DNA of 64,000 nucleotides from assembly GCF_001649575.2 (NCBI RefSeq), contig NC_051430.1:20463178-20527177 (forward strand), written 5' to 3'. The notes under the pieces are model-generated. The model did no database searches and was not told where the DNA came from. It saw only the letters and a program-made list of their open reading frames with translations. The position numbers and the translations under genes are program-made. The DNA is from Kryptolebias marmoratus. Lineage: Eukaryota; Chordata; Actinopteri; Cyprinodontiformes; Rivulidae. Shown piece after piece: positions 27,527-40,625 of this stretch (the first letter of the stretch is position 1; the number at the start of each line of letters is the position of its first letter).

Positions 27527-29435
27527 GGTGGGGGTGGGGGGGGGTGGAGGTTGGATCGGGATCTAGAGCTGAGCAGGAGTTTTATGCCACGAAGCCTCAG
27601 TGGAACTGAGATAAAACTATGCCGGTGAGTGATTGTATTGATCTCTCCTCAGTTTTTCGGGCACGCTTCAGACAAAATGAAGCCTTTTATTGCTGCGTGT
27701 TGCCCGGGGCGACAGATGTAAGGAGGCTATTATACGGCTTAAGGACATCAGCAGCTGTCAGTCAATCCGGTGAAACCATTTGCTTGTCACACGCTTGGAG
27801 AGAAACAGTTGTGAGACAATAATGGTGGATTTTATGATGTGAGATTAGTTGATGACTGAGACATGGTGAGCGTGTCTTTTTAAGATGTTAATGTTAGACA
27901 ACCTGCATATCAGGATGCAGCCGACAAAAAGAACAGATTTAAGCATTTTTATAGTTTGCTAAATTGAAGCGACTTGGTACATTAACTGTCTTCATCTGGT
28001 CTTTATGGCCTCTGGTATCATCCTGTAGCAGTTTCCTTACTATTCCTGACAGTTTGAGAAGCACCACACCTCGGCTGCAAGTTTTTTTTTCGGATCATAA
28101 CAACTGATTCCACATATAAAGGTCAATATTTCCTTTCCCCACCCCATGTTTGTTTTTATTGGATGCTTTATGAAACAGGCAGGAGTCTGTGCGGCTGCCA
28201 CTGACTGCCCCGTCCACACTGCTGACCCCAGAGGCCTTCGTGTGACTCCTTGCAGTCTTTCACAATACGGGCAGACAAACCAACGCGGACCTGTGCACAA
28301 CTGGTAACACGAACCCCATCATCTCGGCGCTGTGCTGTCACCCTGCTGAACACAGGAAGTAAAATATTGATCCAAGATGAAAAAGATCAGAGGGCTGCAG
28401 TGGAGACAGACAAAGGCGACTCACTGCAGAGTGGCTGGTTAAAGACAGAAAAAGATTCACAGGACTGCATGCATTTTGATGAGTTTTCTTCATCTCCGAG
28501 CCACATAAGAGCTGTTTAAGGCATTATTTGTGCATTGGTAGGGATCCCTACTTGTGCAAAATCAGTACTATATGTGAGTAATTTGAAATCACATGAAAAC
28601 TTTCCTTCTACGCTGAACATTTTGAAGTAAATAACACTATTTGTTTCCAAAGAACCAACACAAATAAAGAATAAACAGCATGGAGCAGAATGAGATGAAA
28701 TAAGAATAAACAGCAAAATGGTTGCAGTGAAAGTTTCTCTGTGTTGTAGTTAGGTCAAATGCCCATGACTCACCCTGAACAAGCTACACTCCTCCTCCTC
28801 TTTGTGCCCTATACAAAGGCCTATCACATTCCCCTTTTTATTCTTTACCAGCTAGCAACAAAAATAGACATTACCTCTTTCTCTCTCATGCTGCGTATCT
28901 CCTTTCTCGGCTCCGTGAATGTGTCTACCACCTCACTGCTTTCGTCATCCTCTTCTTTGCTTTCTACATCCTCCTCTCCTCTTCTTTTTTTAATTTTTTT
29001 TTTTTTTTCCTGCAAGCCTCCAAAGTCTGATCTTTTCTATTTATAATATCCAACCCACATTCACCTTCTCATGTGACAGACTGGAAGATCATTTCTTCAA
29101 ACTCAAAGCAGCCTGTGGTGGTCACAGATGGGAAAATGAAGCGAGGAGGAAAGTATTTGGAGAAAGAAATGAGAGCGAGAAGAAAGGCTGTGTGCACCGA
29201 AGCAGACTAAAATATTTAAACTAAAATGGATTATATATCTCTGCTCTCACTTTTAATATTTCAATTCAGTGACAGTAAAAGACTCTCTAATTGTTGACAT
29301 TGTTTATATAAAGAAAGTATAATAGGAACTATAAATTTCTATGATTTTAAAATTTCATCTACCATTGATTTGCAAATAACAGTTCTACGTAAAAAACTGG
29401 GATGATCCTATAAAGATAAAACATCAAATTCTTCT

Positions 29436-29600
29436 GTAGGTTTCTTCCTGTTAAAGGGGAATTTTTCCTCTCCACTATCGCCTCATACATGCCCAGAATA
29501 GGAAACAGAATCAAAGTGAAGATTCAATGCGATTTGATAACTTTATTAGTTAGACAATACTCTTATAAAAAGTCTAATTCTATGAGAACAAAACACATAC
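29436..29600 (+). repeat. Short fragment of a common fish-type repeat
   Basis: GTTTCTTCCTGTTAAAGGGG and AATTTTTCCTCTCCACTATC are the opening words of a very common teleost dispersed repeat as I remember it. The sequence degrades after about 29600. Assignment is from memory of the family, so it is tentative. Confidence 0.4.
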
Positions 29601-30359
29601 TCTGACTGTACTGATTTGACTGAAGAGAACAGTACTGAACTGGACTTTTAAACTTTGCCCTTTTTTGGACTTTTTTCCCACTTGCATATCAAAACATTTT
29701 CAAGGATCCTTTTTTCCTTTTTTTTAACACATTTCTACTATTGCTTGAGTGAAGGATCTGAGTCCTGAGTAAGCAATCTGTCCTAATAAACCTCTTAAAT
29801 TCATTGAGAACAGACAGCTTTAAGATGTGACCAGTGGGAACTTGTCACCAATAAAAACACTCTTAAAGTGCTAAAATGTCTTTACAGCCTGCAAGAAAAG
29901 GAAAAGCCTTGAAGACTTGAAACATTATTGCTGCCTAAATACGAATACAGGAGACAGGTAAGATGAAGAAGAAGACTCAAACAGGAGGAAGTACAAACGA
30001 AAATGGCATTGAGTTCAAAGACTAAATGCCCGCAGATATAGTCAGCCTAGTTTATTGTGTTTGACTGAGACTTTTGTGCTAATAAATAAAGGAAAATCAG
30101 TTCAGAATATGCACTGACACAAAAAGCCAAACATAAAAGCAAAAGGAAAAAAAACACATTCACACACAATGGACACCAATAAATGGTTTCTTTTATTGAA
30201 AGGAATAACCCACTCTTTCATATGAAAAGGTAAATATAAATTTCAAATGAATCTTTTAGGTCATTTCTTACAAAAGCTTCTCAAGTGTCTCTTTAATCTC
30301 AAAATACAACATTTATGAAAGAAAACATGTGAGAATGTCTTTGTCTGTCCAATAATACT

Positions 30360-30363
<4 letters not shown>

Positions 30364-30397
<34 letters not shown>
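30364..30397. repeat. (AT)17 microsatellite
   Basis: 34-bp alternating AT tract following CTATAC. Confidence 0.95.
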
Positions 30398-30402
<5 letters not shown>

Positions 30403-31337
30403 TTTTGTCTTTAAATATTTGAGAGGTATGAAGGTATTTCTTTACAGATTTTTCAAATATTCTTCTATAAGCTGACATTTATGCCACCAGTTATAAAACA
30501 ATACTAATAGCTGTAAAGTAATAGTAAAATGAGATATGATGATTTCTGATGATAAACGGTCACCTATGATAGACGATTCAAATACAGAAAAATAGAATAG
30601 ACTCTTGAAAACACTTCATTTATAAACTAAAAGGAGGGAAAAAACACCACATAATATTCACAGGAAATAAAAATGACAAATAAAACATCAGCAAAAATCT
30701 AATTACTGTTCATTTAGAGTTTAAAACTTATTTCACTCCGTGAAATGTCATATTTCCCAGTGTTAGTCTTGCTTTTTGTTGTTCAAATTTCAGCTTAAAC
30801 TACTCTCCAAAATATTCATATTATACAACAAAAAAAGCATTAAAAAGAAAAGAAATCCAAAAACTAACCTCATTGTATGAGAGAGCGACTGGATTGATCT
30901 GTGCTGTTTTCTGTTTCATCAATAATCAATATCTTGATTATTGAAACCCACAGAAAAATAGGTTGCCTTTTATATTTAGCTTTAATATATAACAGAAGAA
31001 CACGAGCAAGTCAGATGAATAAATCTGCATCACTCCAACATTTGACTTTTTAATAATTAACAACACAAAGGTCTGACAAAGGTAACAACTTTCACCAACC
31101 AGCTCGTGTGAAGTCCACTCACTTAGATTTTATTAAACACTTTCTCATGTTTAAAGGCTTGGTGTGTGGACCTCTGGTTGTCTGTCACATTTGCAATAAA
31201 AAGACATTCTTCAAAATATACTTTTTTTCAGTGTAAATGTATAGTTTTATACTTTCGATCATTTGTGTCAAACTGCAAATTTTCACATTTATACCAGCAA
31301 AACCATTCAATAATTTTATTGATTCAAATAAACGTCA

Positions 31338-31338
31338 T

Positions 31339-31402
<64 letters not shown>

Positions 31403-31404
31403 TC
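31338..31404 (+). repeat. (TTTC)16 microsatellite
   Basis: Sixteen perfect TTTC units, 31341-31404, plus a partial unit. The polypyrimidine strand is the plus strand. A run of FLSF in the conceptual translation is an artefact of this array. Confidence 0.97.
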
Positions 31405-32444
31405 AGTCATCTAAGTTTCATCTTCCATTATTTTATAATAAAGTGTTTAAGGAAAAATATTGCATGTGCTGTTTTCATCTTACTTATTATTTAGACTTTT
31501 AAAACCATATTTGCTGATGTATTCCTTTTTTAATTCTGTTTTTTCGCAGCTAATTAGCGCACAAACAACCTGATTATTTCTCTCTAATTCGAGGCCCCAA
31601 AGCGGTTTAAATGTTAGCTTTTTCTTCAAAAAATTAATATTTTTTTGTGTAAATACAGCACACAAAACCTTCAAAATGAGCTGACTGAAACGTGTAAATA
31701 ATTGAATATTCGCTTTTGCTGACAGCTCTCAAATCCTCATATTTAATTTAATCAATCTCACACCGTGAACGCTTCAGGAGGTTTCGAGAGTCTGCTTTAT
31801 AACAGTTTCTAGTTTAAGTTCTAAAAACCAGCCACATATACAATAAAAAATGTATTTAATTTTTTTCTCTTACCTTAGCTGCAGCGGTTACTCAACTCCA
31901 GACTCTTAAAATTATTTATTAGGAGTAAATGTGTTTAGAAATGGCCGACATGTTGTTTCCAGGTGAAATTTAATGAGTGGTTCTGCTGTCTGGGACTCGG
32001 GATAAACAAGTTTGTACTTTATTAAACGGTGATTCACCTCAGACACCAGCAGAAGTGTCTGTGTTTCAGATCCTGCAGCTCTAATAATCCAATACCCTGA
32101 GACACCTGCCCTGGCTTCCACCTCAGCTGACGCCGCCTCCGACTTCCTGTGTGTGTTTGTGATGTTTCATGTGCTCACATGAGGGAGTGTGCGCAATAAA
32201 AGATTGTATATGAAGTCTATCCATTAGCCCTAATATTCTGCGGAGGGTTTCAGGGAACTGGAGCTTCATTTGACATGTTCATGTGATTATTAATTCATGT
32301 GTTAGCAGTAGGTTGCTGCAGCACTTCCTGCAAAAGAAAAATAAAATCTAATAAATATTTCAGTCAGATTAGATGAGTTAATATAGGTTCTGTTGATCTA
32401 AACCGTTGATTCGCCAAGAAGACGATTTAAAGAAAAGTACATTA

Positions 32445-32520
32445 AAGCGATAGTTCAAATCATTTGAAGTGAGGTTTAACATCCAATGCAGCTTCCTACT
32501 GAAACAATAAACACCTGCGT
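32445..32520 (+). repeat. Possible family B end fragment
   Basis: GCGATAGTTCAAATCATTTG followed by AAGTGAGGTTT resembles the left terminus of the element at 62595 (GGATAGTTCAGATCTTTTG, AAGCAGGGTTT). Only about 40 bp are convincing. Confidence 0.4.
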
Positions 32521-34209
32521 TTTTATGTTTAACTGTGTGACAGTGTTCGTGTGTTTTTGCTAATAAGCAGCACGGTGTGCTTGAACGTCTGTGTCTGACT
32601 TCCAGGTTAATTTAAGACAGGCAGAAGATGAGTCTGTCTGTGTTCTGATTGTCAGTTCACTAATTAGCTACTGAGTCACACATCACCTTAAACATATTTT
32701 ACAGCAGCAAAATACCGGCCACCTAGAAAAAAAAATAATAAAAAAACACCATCTATTGATTTAACAAGGTATGAATTTCCACCGAACAGGAGATGAAGAA
32801 GGTGTGGAAAGTAAATCTGCTTCTCGGCGGATGTGACGAATGTTTTGACGGGTGTGTTAGTGAGCACCTGAAAAACTAATCTGAAGGCTGAATGTCAGCT
32901 CAAGAGCAGTCAGGTGGTTTGCTCTGCTGCTCCTGATGGCTTTCAGAAACCTGCAAAGCTCATCAGGCAGTTATTCATGGATTTTTTTTATTTTATTTTT
33001 TGTTGGTGTTGCTTTTTTTTTAAACCTAGGCACGCGGAAGTCTAGCCATTTTCCCTCCAACGCTCTGTACAATCTCTGGTCACTTTATTGCTTGTTCTAA
33101 ATGAGACTCACAGCACTGCAGGCTGCACTAATAGGAAGCTGCTGCCAAGTTCAAATAAAGTCACTTTTTGTCTTCAAAGGAAAATTTTCCCTTCCAATTT
33201 TCTAACTTTTTTTTTTTTTCTCCTCTGTTGTGTTCTCCTAGCCCAGTGGGATCTCTAAACACCACTGCAGTAGCAGACTTTCTGATGGTTTGGTATTATT
33301 AGAGAGTTTTAAAACAGCGAGGATGGCCTGAATTTAAACTAGGCCCTCGCAAAGTACAGACTGAATATAGGAGCACAATTTTGGTGCAGCGTACATGAAG
33401 AAGTATCTGCTAAAACAAGACTGGCAGCAAGTGGATGGGTGGTATCAGACACAATCTGAGAACTAAATCTGCAGCAGTGTGCATGTCTTCCCCAACAAGT
33501 GTGTGTGTGTGTGTGTGTGTGGAGACAGATGTGTCTTAGGTGTGTATGAAAGGATACGAGGACTGTGTGTATTTGGGGAAGATGTAGGTTAATGGTTGTC
33601 TCTGTCCCTCAGATCTGAATAATTCATCCAGAGGGAGGCTTTTATGTGTCTCTGAAGGTTTTCTGTGATTGGTTGATCAGGCTGCTGCTTCCCAGACTGC
33701 TACCTGCTTCCTCTACTTTTAGACTTATAATGGATACAATCTAACTGACATTTGTTCGCAGAAGTGTTTGCAGACCACCTATAGCTTCCACTCTATTTGT
33801 CAGACAATGCTGTGTGTGTGTGTGTATGTATGTTGATGAAAAATGTGGGTGTCACTCTCTTCTATATTACTTTCTGTATTTTAAAGTTTCAAGCCACTAG
33901 GTTTCCTCTAAAACTTTCTCAGGAACATGGCCAAATATATATACAGACAAACAGATATTCATACATACAATCACACACTCACACACACACACACAAGCAA
34001 TTTCTCTCTTTCTTTAAGTCTGTTGTGTGTCCATGTCTGTTAGCGTGACACGATCTCCACTGGGATGTTCTGAAACAACACACAGCCTGAAGGAAAACAC
34101 AAAAAAAACATAAACAATGACAAAAACAAACAAAACAGGAAATGAAAGAAAACAACAAACTTTCAAACAATTCAAACAACAACAGCAACAAAACATGAAT
34201 AACAACAAA

Positions 34210-34270
<61 letters not shown>
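34210..34270 (+). repeat. (AAT)20 microsatellite
   Basis: About 20 AAT units (61 bp), preceded by an AAC-rich stretch and followed by three GTA-like units. Poly-Asn and poly-Ile open frames here are artefacts. Confidence 0.96.
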
Positions 34271-34484
34271 GTAGTAGCTGTTCTTGTCCTATCCAGTATC
34301 ACAGTGTCAGTATTTTGCTATTAAAGCTGTTTTGTTATTTTTGCCCGGCGGGATGGAAAAAACACTCAAGACTTTTTGCTGAAATATATCTCATTTGGTC
34401 ATTTAGTACCAATTTTATAAGCAGTTTTAGGACATTCTTTTAAATGAAACTATTTGTTTTTCCATCCTTCCTTTTGCTTAAAGG

Positions 34485-34975
34485 GACAGCTCAGATCTTA
34501 GGCAGTGAGGTTCTGTGGACAGGCTGCAAACAGTTTATATCTTACCTGTGGTAGATAGCTTTTTGATCAGCTGCAGTTTGGATCGGACTGACGAGCTAAC
34601 AGCTAATCTAAGAAAGGCCAAGACCAAAGTCATTTAAAAGACTTTAAAAGACTTTATGCTAACACTTTCTATAAACGTTTACAGGGATGTTAATTTTGCT
34701 GTGCACAGTTCTTCCAGCACAAATATTAGGTAATTCCTGCCCAATGTGCTACACTGAAAGTGCTACAGCTAGCTGCTGCTGTTATTTGTGCTTGCAAAAA
34801 ACAGATTTTTAGGTAAAAAACAAAATAAGTGTAATGTAAAACTGACAACTGGTCAACCCAGTCAGAACTGAACTCTGTTTCTCCAAACTGAGGTTGTTCA
34901 ATAAAAGCCATCTGCTGCAGGTAAGATATAAAACATATCTGAACTTTCACTTTAATGTCCTGTGGGTTAAAAAAA
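34485..34975 (+). mobile_element. Foldback MITE, family B copy 2 (most complete)
   Basis: The left arm TATATCTTACCTGTGGTAGA, continuing to CTGCAGTTTGGA (34535-34582), is inverted on the right as TCCAAACTGAGGTTGTTCAA, continuing to GCAGGTAAGATATA (34882-34929). The outer ends GGGACAGCTCAGATCTTA and ATATCTGAACTTTCACTTTA also pair partly. The middle contains GCTACAGCTAGCTGCTGCTG. No open frame. The structure suggests a nonautonomous DNA element with long subterminal inverted repeats. The superfamily is not determined. Confidence 0.75.
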
Positions 34976-36051
34976 ATGGAAGAAAGAAAAATATGAAGCC
35001 AAACAGGGGTTAAAAGGTTCAGAGTTACAAAAGAAAGTTTTAGTAAGTTTGTTTGGTTACACAAAACAGCAGAGAAAGAAATGACTGTGACAGAAGTTCA
35101 AGTGTGGCTAAATATAAACATACGGTTTATTGGACCGGCTGTGGGGATTTTAAACCAGTAGAATCATCAGTGATATGATAGCAAATACATGAAATCTCCC
35201 TTTACAACAAACAATACAGAACTGGCTGAACCTGAGGTGCCCTTTCTTTGAAAGACTAACCTAATTTACCTCAAAGTTTAACAACCACTCATCCATTTCT
35301 GATTGCGTTTTATTATTTACAACTGTTTTCTTCCAGACTGAGTCTATCAGACCCAATACCCCAATCACAACTAACTCCACTTACACTACCACATGCATAC
35401 CAAGTACAAGTAAACAATTTTATAATCTGTGTTTTCAAGTGCGACGTGCTGTTGCTTATTATTTCTAAAATGGTCCCACACCAGTTGAGTTGCCTGTCGC
35501 CCCCACTGAGATAATTTCTATTTGAAAATGGTGTTTTACAAAAAAAAACAATAGTTTACATGCAGATAAGGTCTCCGACCACCAACCTTCGCCATGCTTC
35601 AGTGCCAGTTTGTTGACCCGGGGTGCTGTTCATTATTACAAGCATTATTACACAACTTGTTCCCTTTTTTCTAACTTGAAGGATTTTTAAATCCTTTTTA
35701 AAAGCTGCACAATAAGAAGGCAGGTGAGGGAAGGCGTTCGGAGAAACTGATGGAGAAAATTCAGGTATTTTCCGTGCAGCGCGCTTCTTGTTTTTATCAA
35801 ACTGTGTGAAATAATGAAGCCTTCAGTTTCTTGTGCAGCATGAGGGTGAGGGTGTTTCAGGCATTGAAGACAAAAATCCTCTTATGAGCATCCATCTTTG
35901 CGTTTCTTCTTCACATCCTCACTAAGAGGAGCTTGGATGGGAAGCAGTAAAGTGAGTGGCATAAGCAAGCATATTCAGCATAATGAAGAACAACCCCGGT
36001 CCTATCGCTTCCACTTCCCTCGTCAGTTTCCTACCAAACACATCGACAGTG

Positions 36052-36068
36052 CCCCCCCCCCCCCCCCC
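36052..36068 (+). repeat. C17 homopolymer
   Basis: Seventeen C residues (G17 on the gene strand), a potential polymerase-slippage and quadruplex site. The assembled length is uncertain. Confidence 0.9.
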
Positions 36069-37799
36069 TCGTCGTTTGTTCGCTCGTCGTCAAGCTCAGT
36101 CTGCTTGTTGCCAGCTCTGACCCTTCTTGAATCCTACACTAATCTCTCCTTCTTGTCTGCCTGCCTGGGATTTGTACCTCGTAAGAAACTCTTTGATCAG
36201 AGTAATTTCAGAGCTCACTTCCACTTGCCTGTTTTTTTGCTGTTGGATTTGTTTTATGAGTGGCACACTTAAACAGGAAGGCAGAAAACGGGACAAGACA
36301 GTGATACGTTTTAACCTTTTTTCTCATTCAGGCATATTTCAGTATGGACCAAACAGCAGATCAGCTCGCCAAAAATGTCAAGATCTCACAAAGTGCGTCT
36401 AATTAGTGTCATAAATCCGAAGATTGAACAAGGTAAAGTGTATAACAGGCATCTAAGGTGCATGTGCGTGATGATGATGAGTGTTTTTTTTTTTTTCTAA
36501 TCAATAATGCAGCAAAGGTCACTCTCACTTTGATATTTCATGCAGAATCACAGCAGAGTGGTTTCCTAGTAAACTGTTTAAAAAAATAACAATTTACTCA
36601 CAGTGGGGGTGAGTGACCTTTTACCACCGAACATGAAACACAAATTCATTGATCCCACACGCATCTGAACTTTACTTTACTGTCCATATCTTTCCCACTG
36701 CTCTCTAAAAGAAAGGACACAAAGAAACCTCTCACCAGATCAGCGATTTTAATGTTCCGCCACATCATTTCAGAAAAGAAAAAATAAAATAAAATCACCT
36801 CTTATATGTGGCAAGTGACAGCTGAGTCTGTGCCAGCTGAGCATAATAGCATTAGATGTGGAAAAGGATTAGGTGTATATTACAGATCTGTCAGAGGCTG
36901 ACTGAAAAGACCAAAAAAATAAGAAATCCTGTTGAATATAACATTAAGGCTCAAGTATATTCCAAATAGCTGAAAAAAAAATTAAAATCTCACAAAAACG
37001 TGTCCAAATCAGGTGTGAGACAAGGCTGCTGTCTCATGAAAACATCAAATGGATGAGAGGTGGGAGATAAAGATGATAAACGAAGAGGAGGGAAAGCTCA
37101 AAATCCCTGGCATGTCGCAGCAGTGGTTTCAATTTAATTTCACATTTTAACACATTACATCACATTTCTCCTCATTTCTTAACGCGGCGATGCAAATGTT
37201 TAGCAAGGACAATAACGCTTCTGCTTCTAATCATTTGGACCGCGCACAATGTTTGGCTTTGTATCTTCCCACTCAGTGTTACAGCAAAACTCTGCCAACT
37301 CCTGCAGCGACTGACATTTTGAGCTAATTGAGTTGAAGAAGGGAAAAGTTGGAAAGTTCTAATAATTCTGTGGCATTTGCTGCCACAAATACAAGGAAGT
37401 CGGAATTTCAATTTCTTTAAAATATTATCACTATATATACCTTTAAAAGGTTCAGCTCTATTACATCATGCAGTTTTTACACAAAAAACGGTGACTAGTC
37501 TTGTTTTTTATCTTTAGAGAAAAGAAACTTACTTTTCCTGATCTTATATTGTTTTAAAGTGAGTTGTTCAATAGAAAGAAGACATCTGGAGACACCAGCA
37601 ATGTCAAATCTGAGACGTTATTTTTACTGTTCACTGATACCTAAAAGAATGAACAATTAACTCCTTACTCCTCTATTTCCTCTTCTGTCATCTTGATGCT
37701 AAAAACATTCTCCTTATGCTTCTGCAGTTTGGTCACAGTTGTCTAAATTGATCATGGGTGTTTAGGGCAAATCAACATGTCACAAAAAGTGAGGAAATT

Positions 37800-38690
37800 T
37801 GTGATTGGTTGATTATATCTTTGTTGTAACAAAGCTTCTTGGCAATAAATCTTATACCGTTGGAAAGCCTGTTTAGTTCCTCTTAAATGGCGCCAAGTTT
37901 CCTTGGAAAATGCATTTGTGGGTTGAGCAGCAGAGCTGAATATGTGGGATGCACCCACGAAAAACTTGCCAGAACTTCAGTGCCAATGCCCAACACTTTG
38001 TTCTGCTATTGATACTTCTTGAGTGTTGTTTATTAGAACGGATTATTGAAATCTGAAGAAACAAGACAATTTGGCAATTTAACAAATTATTCATTTAACA
38101 AACAGGGGCCTCAGCAGCATGTGGAAGAACCATACACAGCCACAACCGTATGGCACCTCCTCCTTTTGCTGCTCAACAGCGTGGTTACACACGACCGTGG
38201 GGATGGCGCCCCATTCTTCAAGCAGAATTTGTCATAAGTCAGCCAGTGTGGTTGTGTTTGCACAACCACACGTCCAAGCTGATCCCACAGGTGTTCAATA
38301 GGGTTGAGGGGAAGACTGCAAGCAGGACACTCCATCCTCTTAACTCTTAATTTATAGAGGTAGTCTCTGATACACCCTCAGTCCCAGACTGTGGAGATAT
38401 GGTTGCTCACAGATGATAACAATTATGTGCCAATCAGACACCTGAGTGTCAGCACCTGGGGAACCTGCAGCTCAAAACAAGAGTCAACAGAAGAATATAC
38501 TGTTTGGCATTGGCAGAGAAGACTTTTTATGGGCACAACCGGCATACTCAGCCCACAAATACATTATCTTTATGAATGTAGCACCATTTAAGGGGAAATA
38601 AACAGGCTTTCCAATGATATAAGATTTACTGCCATGAAGCATTGATAGAACAAAGATTGTTAGATTATGAACATCCAGTTAGTGTTCTTC
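37800..38690 (-). mobile_element. Tc1/mariner element relic with long inverted repeats
   Basis: Left-arm segments ATAAATCTTATACCGTTGGA and AAGCCTGTTTAGTTCCTCTT (37846-37885) match the inverted right arm ATAAATCTTATATCATTGGA-like and AAGCCTGTTTATTTCCCCTT (38590-38625). The pairing continues to CATTTGTGGG on both sides, giving arms of roughly 150 bp. Between them lies only the end of a transposase gene on the minus strand. At about 0.9 kb the element is well short of the usual 1.3-1.7 kb of Tc1 elements, so it is internally deleted and cannot be autonomous. Confidence 0.85.
38111..38332 (-). pseudogene. Tc1-like transposase, C-terminal fragment
   Basis: About 73 codons read ECPACSLPLNPIEHLWDQLG, then RVVVQTQPHWLTYDKF and a tail ending RRRCHTVVAVYGSSTCC, then stop. 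NPIEHLWDQLGR is the conserved block at the third acidic residue (the E) of the DDE/D catalytic triad of Tc1 transposases, and the RRRC..V..GSS tail is their usual C-terminus. The N-terminal DNA-binding region and the first two catalytic Asp residues are missing. It sits inside the inverted repeats of the 37800-38690 relic, in the same orientation as ntrk2, within the large intron. Non-functional by truncation. Confidence 0.88.
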
Positions 38691-40239
38691 ATTTGTTGCT
38701 ATACTTTGCAATATTTATATTGCATACATTGCTATTGTAATAACAATAAATTTCTGCGATATTTGGGGTGAGAATTAGTAATTCATTAGTGACTATACAG
38801 AATCTGTTCCTTGCAACAACTTTATAATATGATATATGTTTACAGTAAATATTTTTAAATATGGGGCACACAACACTGAAAGGAGGATACAGATTCCTGT
38901 TATCTGTAAGAAATATTAATGGGCTTCATGCCTAACCACTCCCACAGCACTTCATAAAAGAGCACACTTTCTTGCTTCTGAACATTAAGATTATGAGTTA
39001 ATTGTCTTGCATGGATTTGTCCAGCACGCCTTTAATTCTGCAAGAGCCGAGGATAAAGATCTATAGACTAGAATGAAATAATTAGGACGGCTCCTGTAGC
39101 TCGGCTCTGAAAATAAATGAGAGGAGTTTGGGATGGTTGTGGTGTCAGCTTACTGACACTGAATAAAAAGCACTAATGAGTAAAGTTGCCTTACAGAGAG
39201 GGGCGCATTCAGGCTGCGTTTAATCAGAAAGTGACTGGATGCTTGTTAAGTCTCGTACCGTGACATGTTCAAAAGGGAAAAACATGTAATTAGGAAGCTT
39301 GAACTGAGAACATAAAGTCCAGTCAAGCAACAGCCGCAGCGAGGTGATGGCTGAGATGTCTGTCAAACCCATTGCAGGCAGCTGACAGTTTCTGATAAAT
39401 CACACTGTGAGTGGAGTAAACCAAGAAAACAACAAAAGAAGCTTCCCCTTTCCCCTAAATGAGCTTTGCCCTTTCTGTCTGTGAAAGCTGAGGGGAAATT
39501 TGAGCACAGACATGTGAACTGAAAGTAAACAAGCCAAAAAAGAACACACTCTCACTTTACTAGCAGTGACCATAACAACAGTAAACAACAGAGCGATTCC
39601 CAACGGGGGAAAGATTCCTCAGCTTCCTGGTTGGGTTCTTGTCACACAGCAACATGAATAAAAATGCACCAGAGGAGCCTTTGAGGCCCTAATTTGCAAT
39701 TTAGCTCTAAGAGAAAAAGGTCCTTCTGCATCGCTGAGTGTGTTCACAGAGGAAGTTTTGTGGATTACCGATCCCAGGACAGAGAAGAGGAATGTTACAT
39801 CAGGAGTGGGTTTATTGGTATCCCAGAAGGTTTTCCGTCTGATGGTTTTTGCATTTTAGCAAAGGAGCAGGAACAGGATCTGGGCCCCATTTCTCAACTG
39901 CAGATTCTCTGTTATCATTTGTCCAGCTGAGTTACAGTAAGACGGATGGCTGAAGTGATTTCAGATGCCTCAAAAAAATAAAAGGCAATTAAAAACACAG
40001 ATGACTGTAAAACCTGCAGAATAGAGCAGCGCTACTCGGGTTTTGACATCTGATTTTTTTTTCACATAAAAATATCTGTCAGTAACTGACTGCAGCCAAT
40101 TTCCCAAAAAACAGCAACAACAAAAACAACTTCCAATCATTTAGTCTACTTTTATTTTTCTAAAACCTACGGAAATAATTTTTGTACAAATATGTTTTTA
40201 AGTCTTTAATTTGCTTGGTGAGAACATAATCATCACCAA

Positions 40240-40625
40240 GTCAAAAGCCTGTTATTCCTTGAAGGACTGCATATCGCCCGCTCCCTTTTATGGCAGAGAT
40301 TTTAGACTAAGACTATCTTATGTTGAGAAATAATGGACTTGTAGCTATTCAGTCAAACATTGAAAATACCATTATGTGCAATATCTTGCTTGTTCTTGTA
40401 GGATCTGTTAGCACTTGGAGTATGTGTTGTGATTAACTCTCAGCTACTGAGATACCAAATTTTGGCTCAATATATGTAAAATTCATTGAGACAGCCATCT
40501 TGAATTGGGTTGACTTCAAAAAATTAATCAGTTGACGTACGGCCAATATTTACTTTCTGAGAGCTTCATTAAAATTCATTCAGTGGTTCATGAGATATTT
40601 TGCTTACAGAGAAACAGGGCTGACT
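40240..40625 (-). repeat. Dispersed repeat family A, copy 6
   Basis: Reverse orientation. It starts with the family end (ATTCCTTGAAGGACTGCATA), then AACTCTCAGCTACTGAGATA, GCCATCTTGAATTGGGTTGA at 40496, and the GGTTCATGAGATATTTTGCT end. Confidence 0.75.

Noticed and set aside
27431..27822. G-rich patch with open frames around an N gap, considered as a CpG-island promoter.
   Set aside because: Few CG dinucleotides, frames running through N and no start-site motif. Not supportable.
31166..31494. Open frames rich in FLSF.
   Set aside because: Produced entirely by the TTTC array.
33240..33290. Minus-strand ATCCCACTGG motif resembling the IPLDG end of the mammalian truncated-TrkB (T1) exon, ending LEIPLG-stop after a ctactgcag acceptor.
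   Set aside because: The stop frame is not the phase-1 frame required by the transmembrane exon. In the required frame it reads VVFRDPTGLGEHNR, unlike FVLFHKIPLDG. Probably coincidence.
34117..34443. Open frames rich in poly-Asn or poly-Ile.
   Set aside because: Produced by the AAT array.
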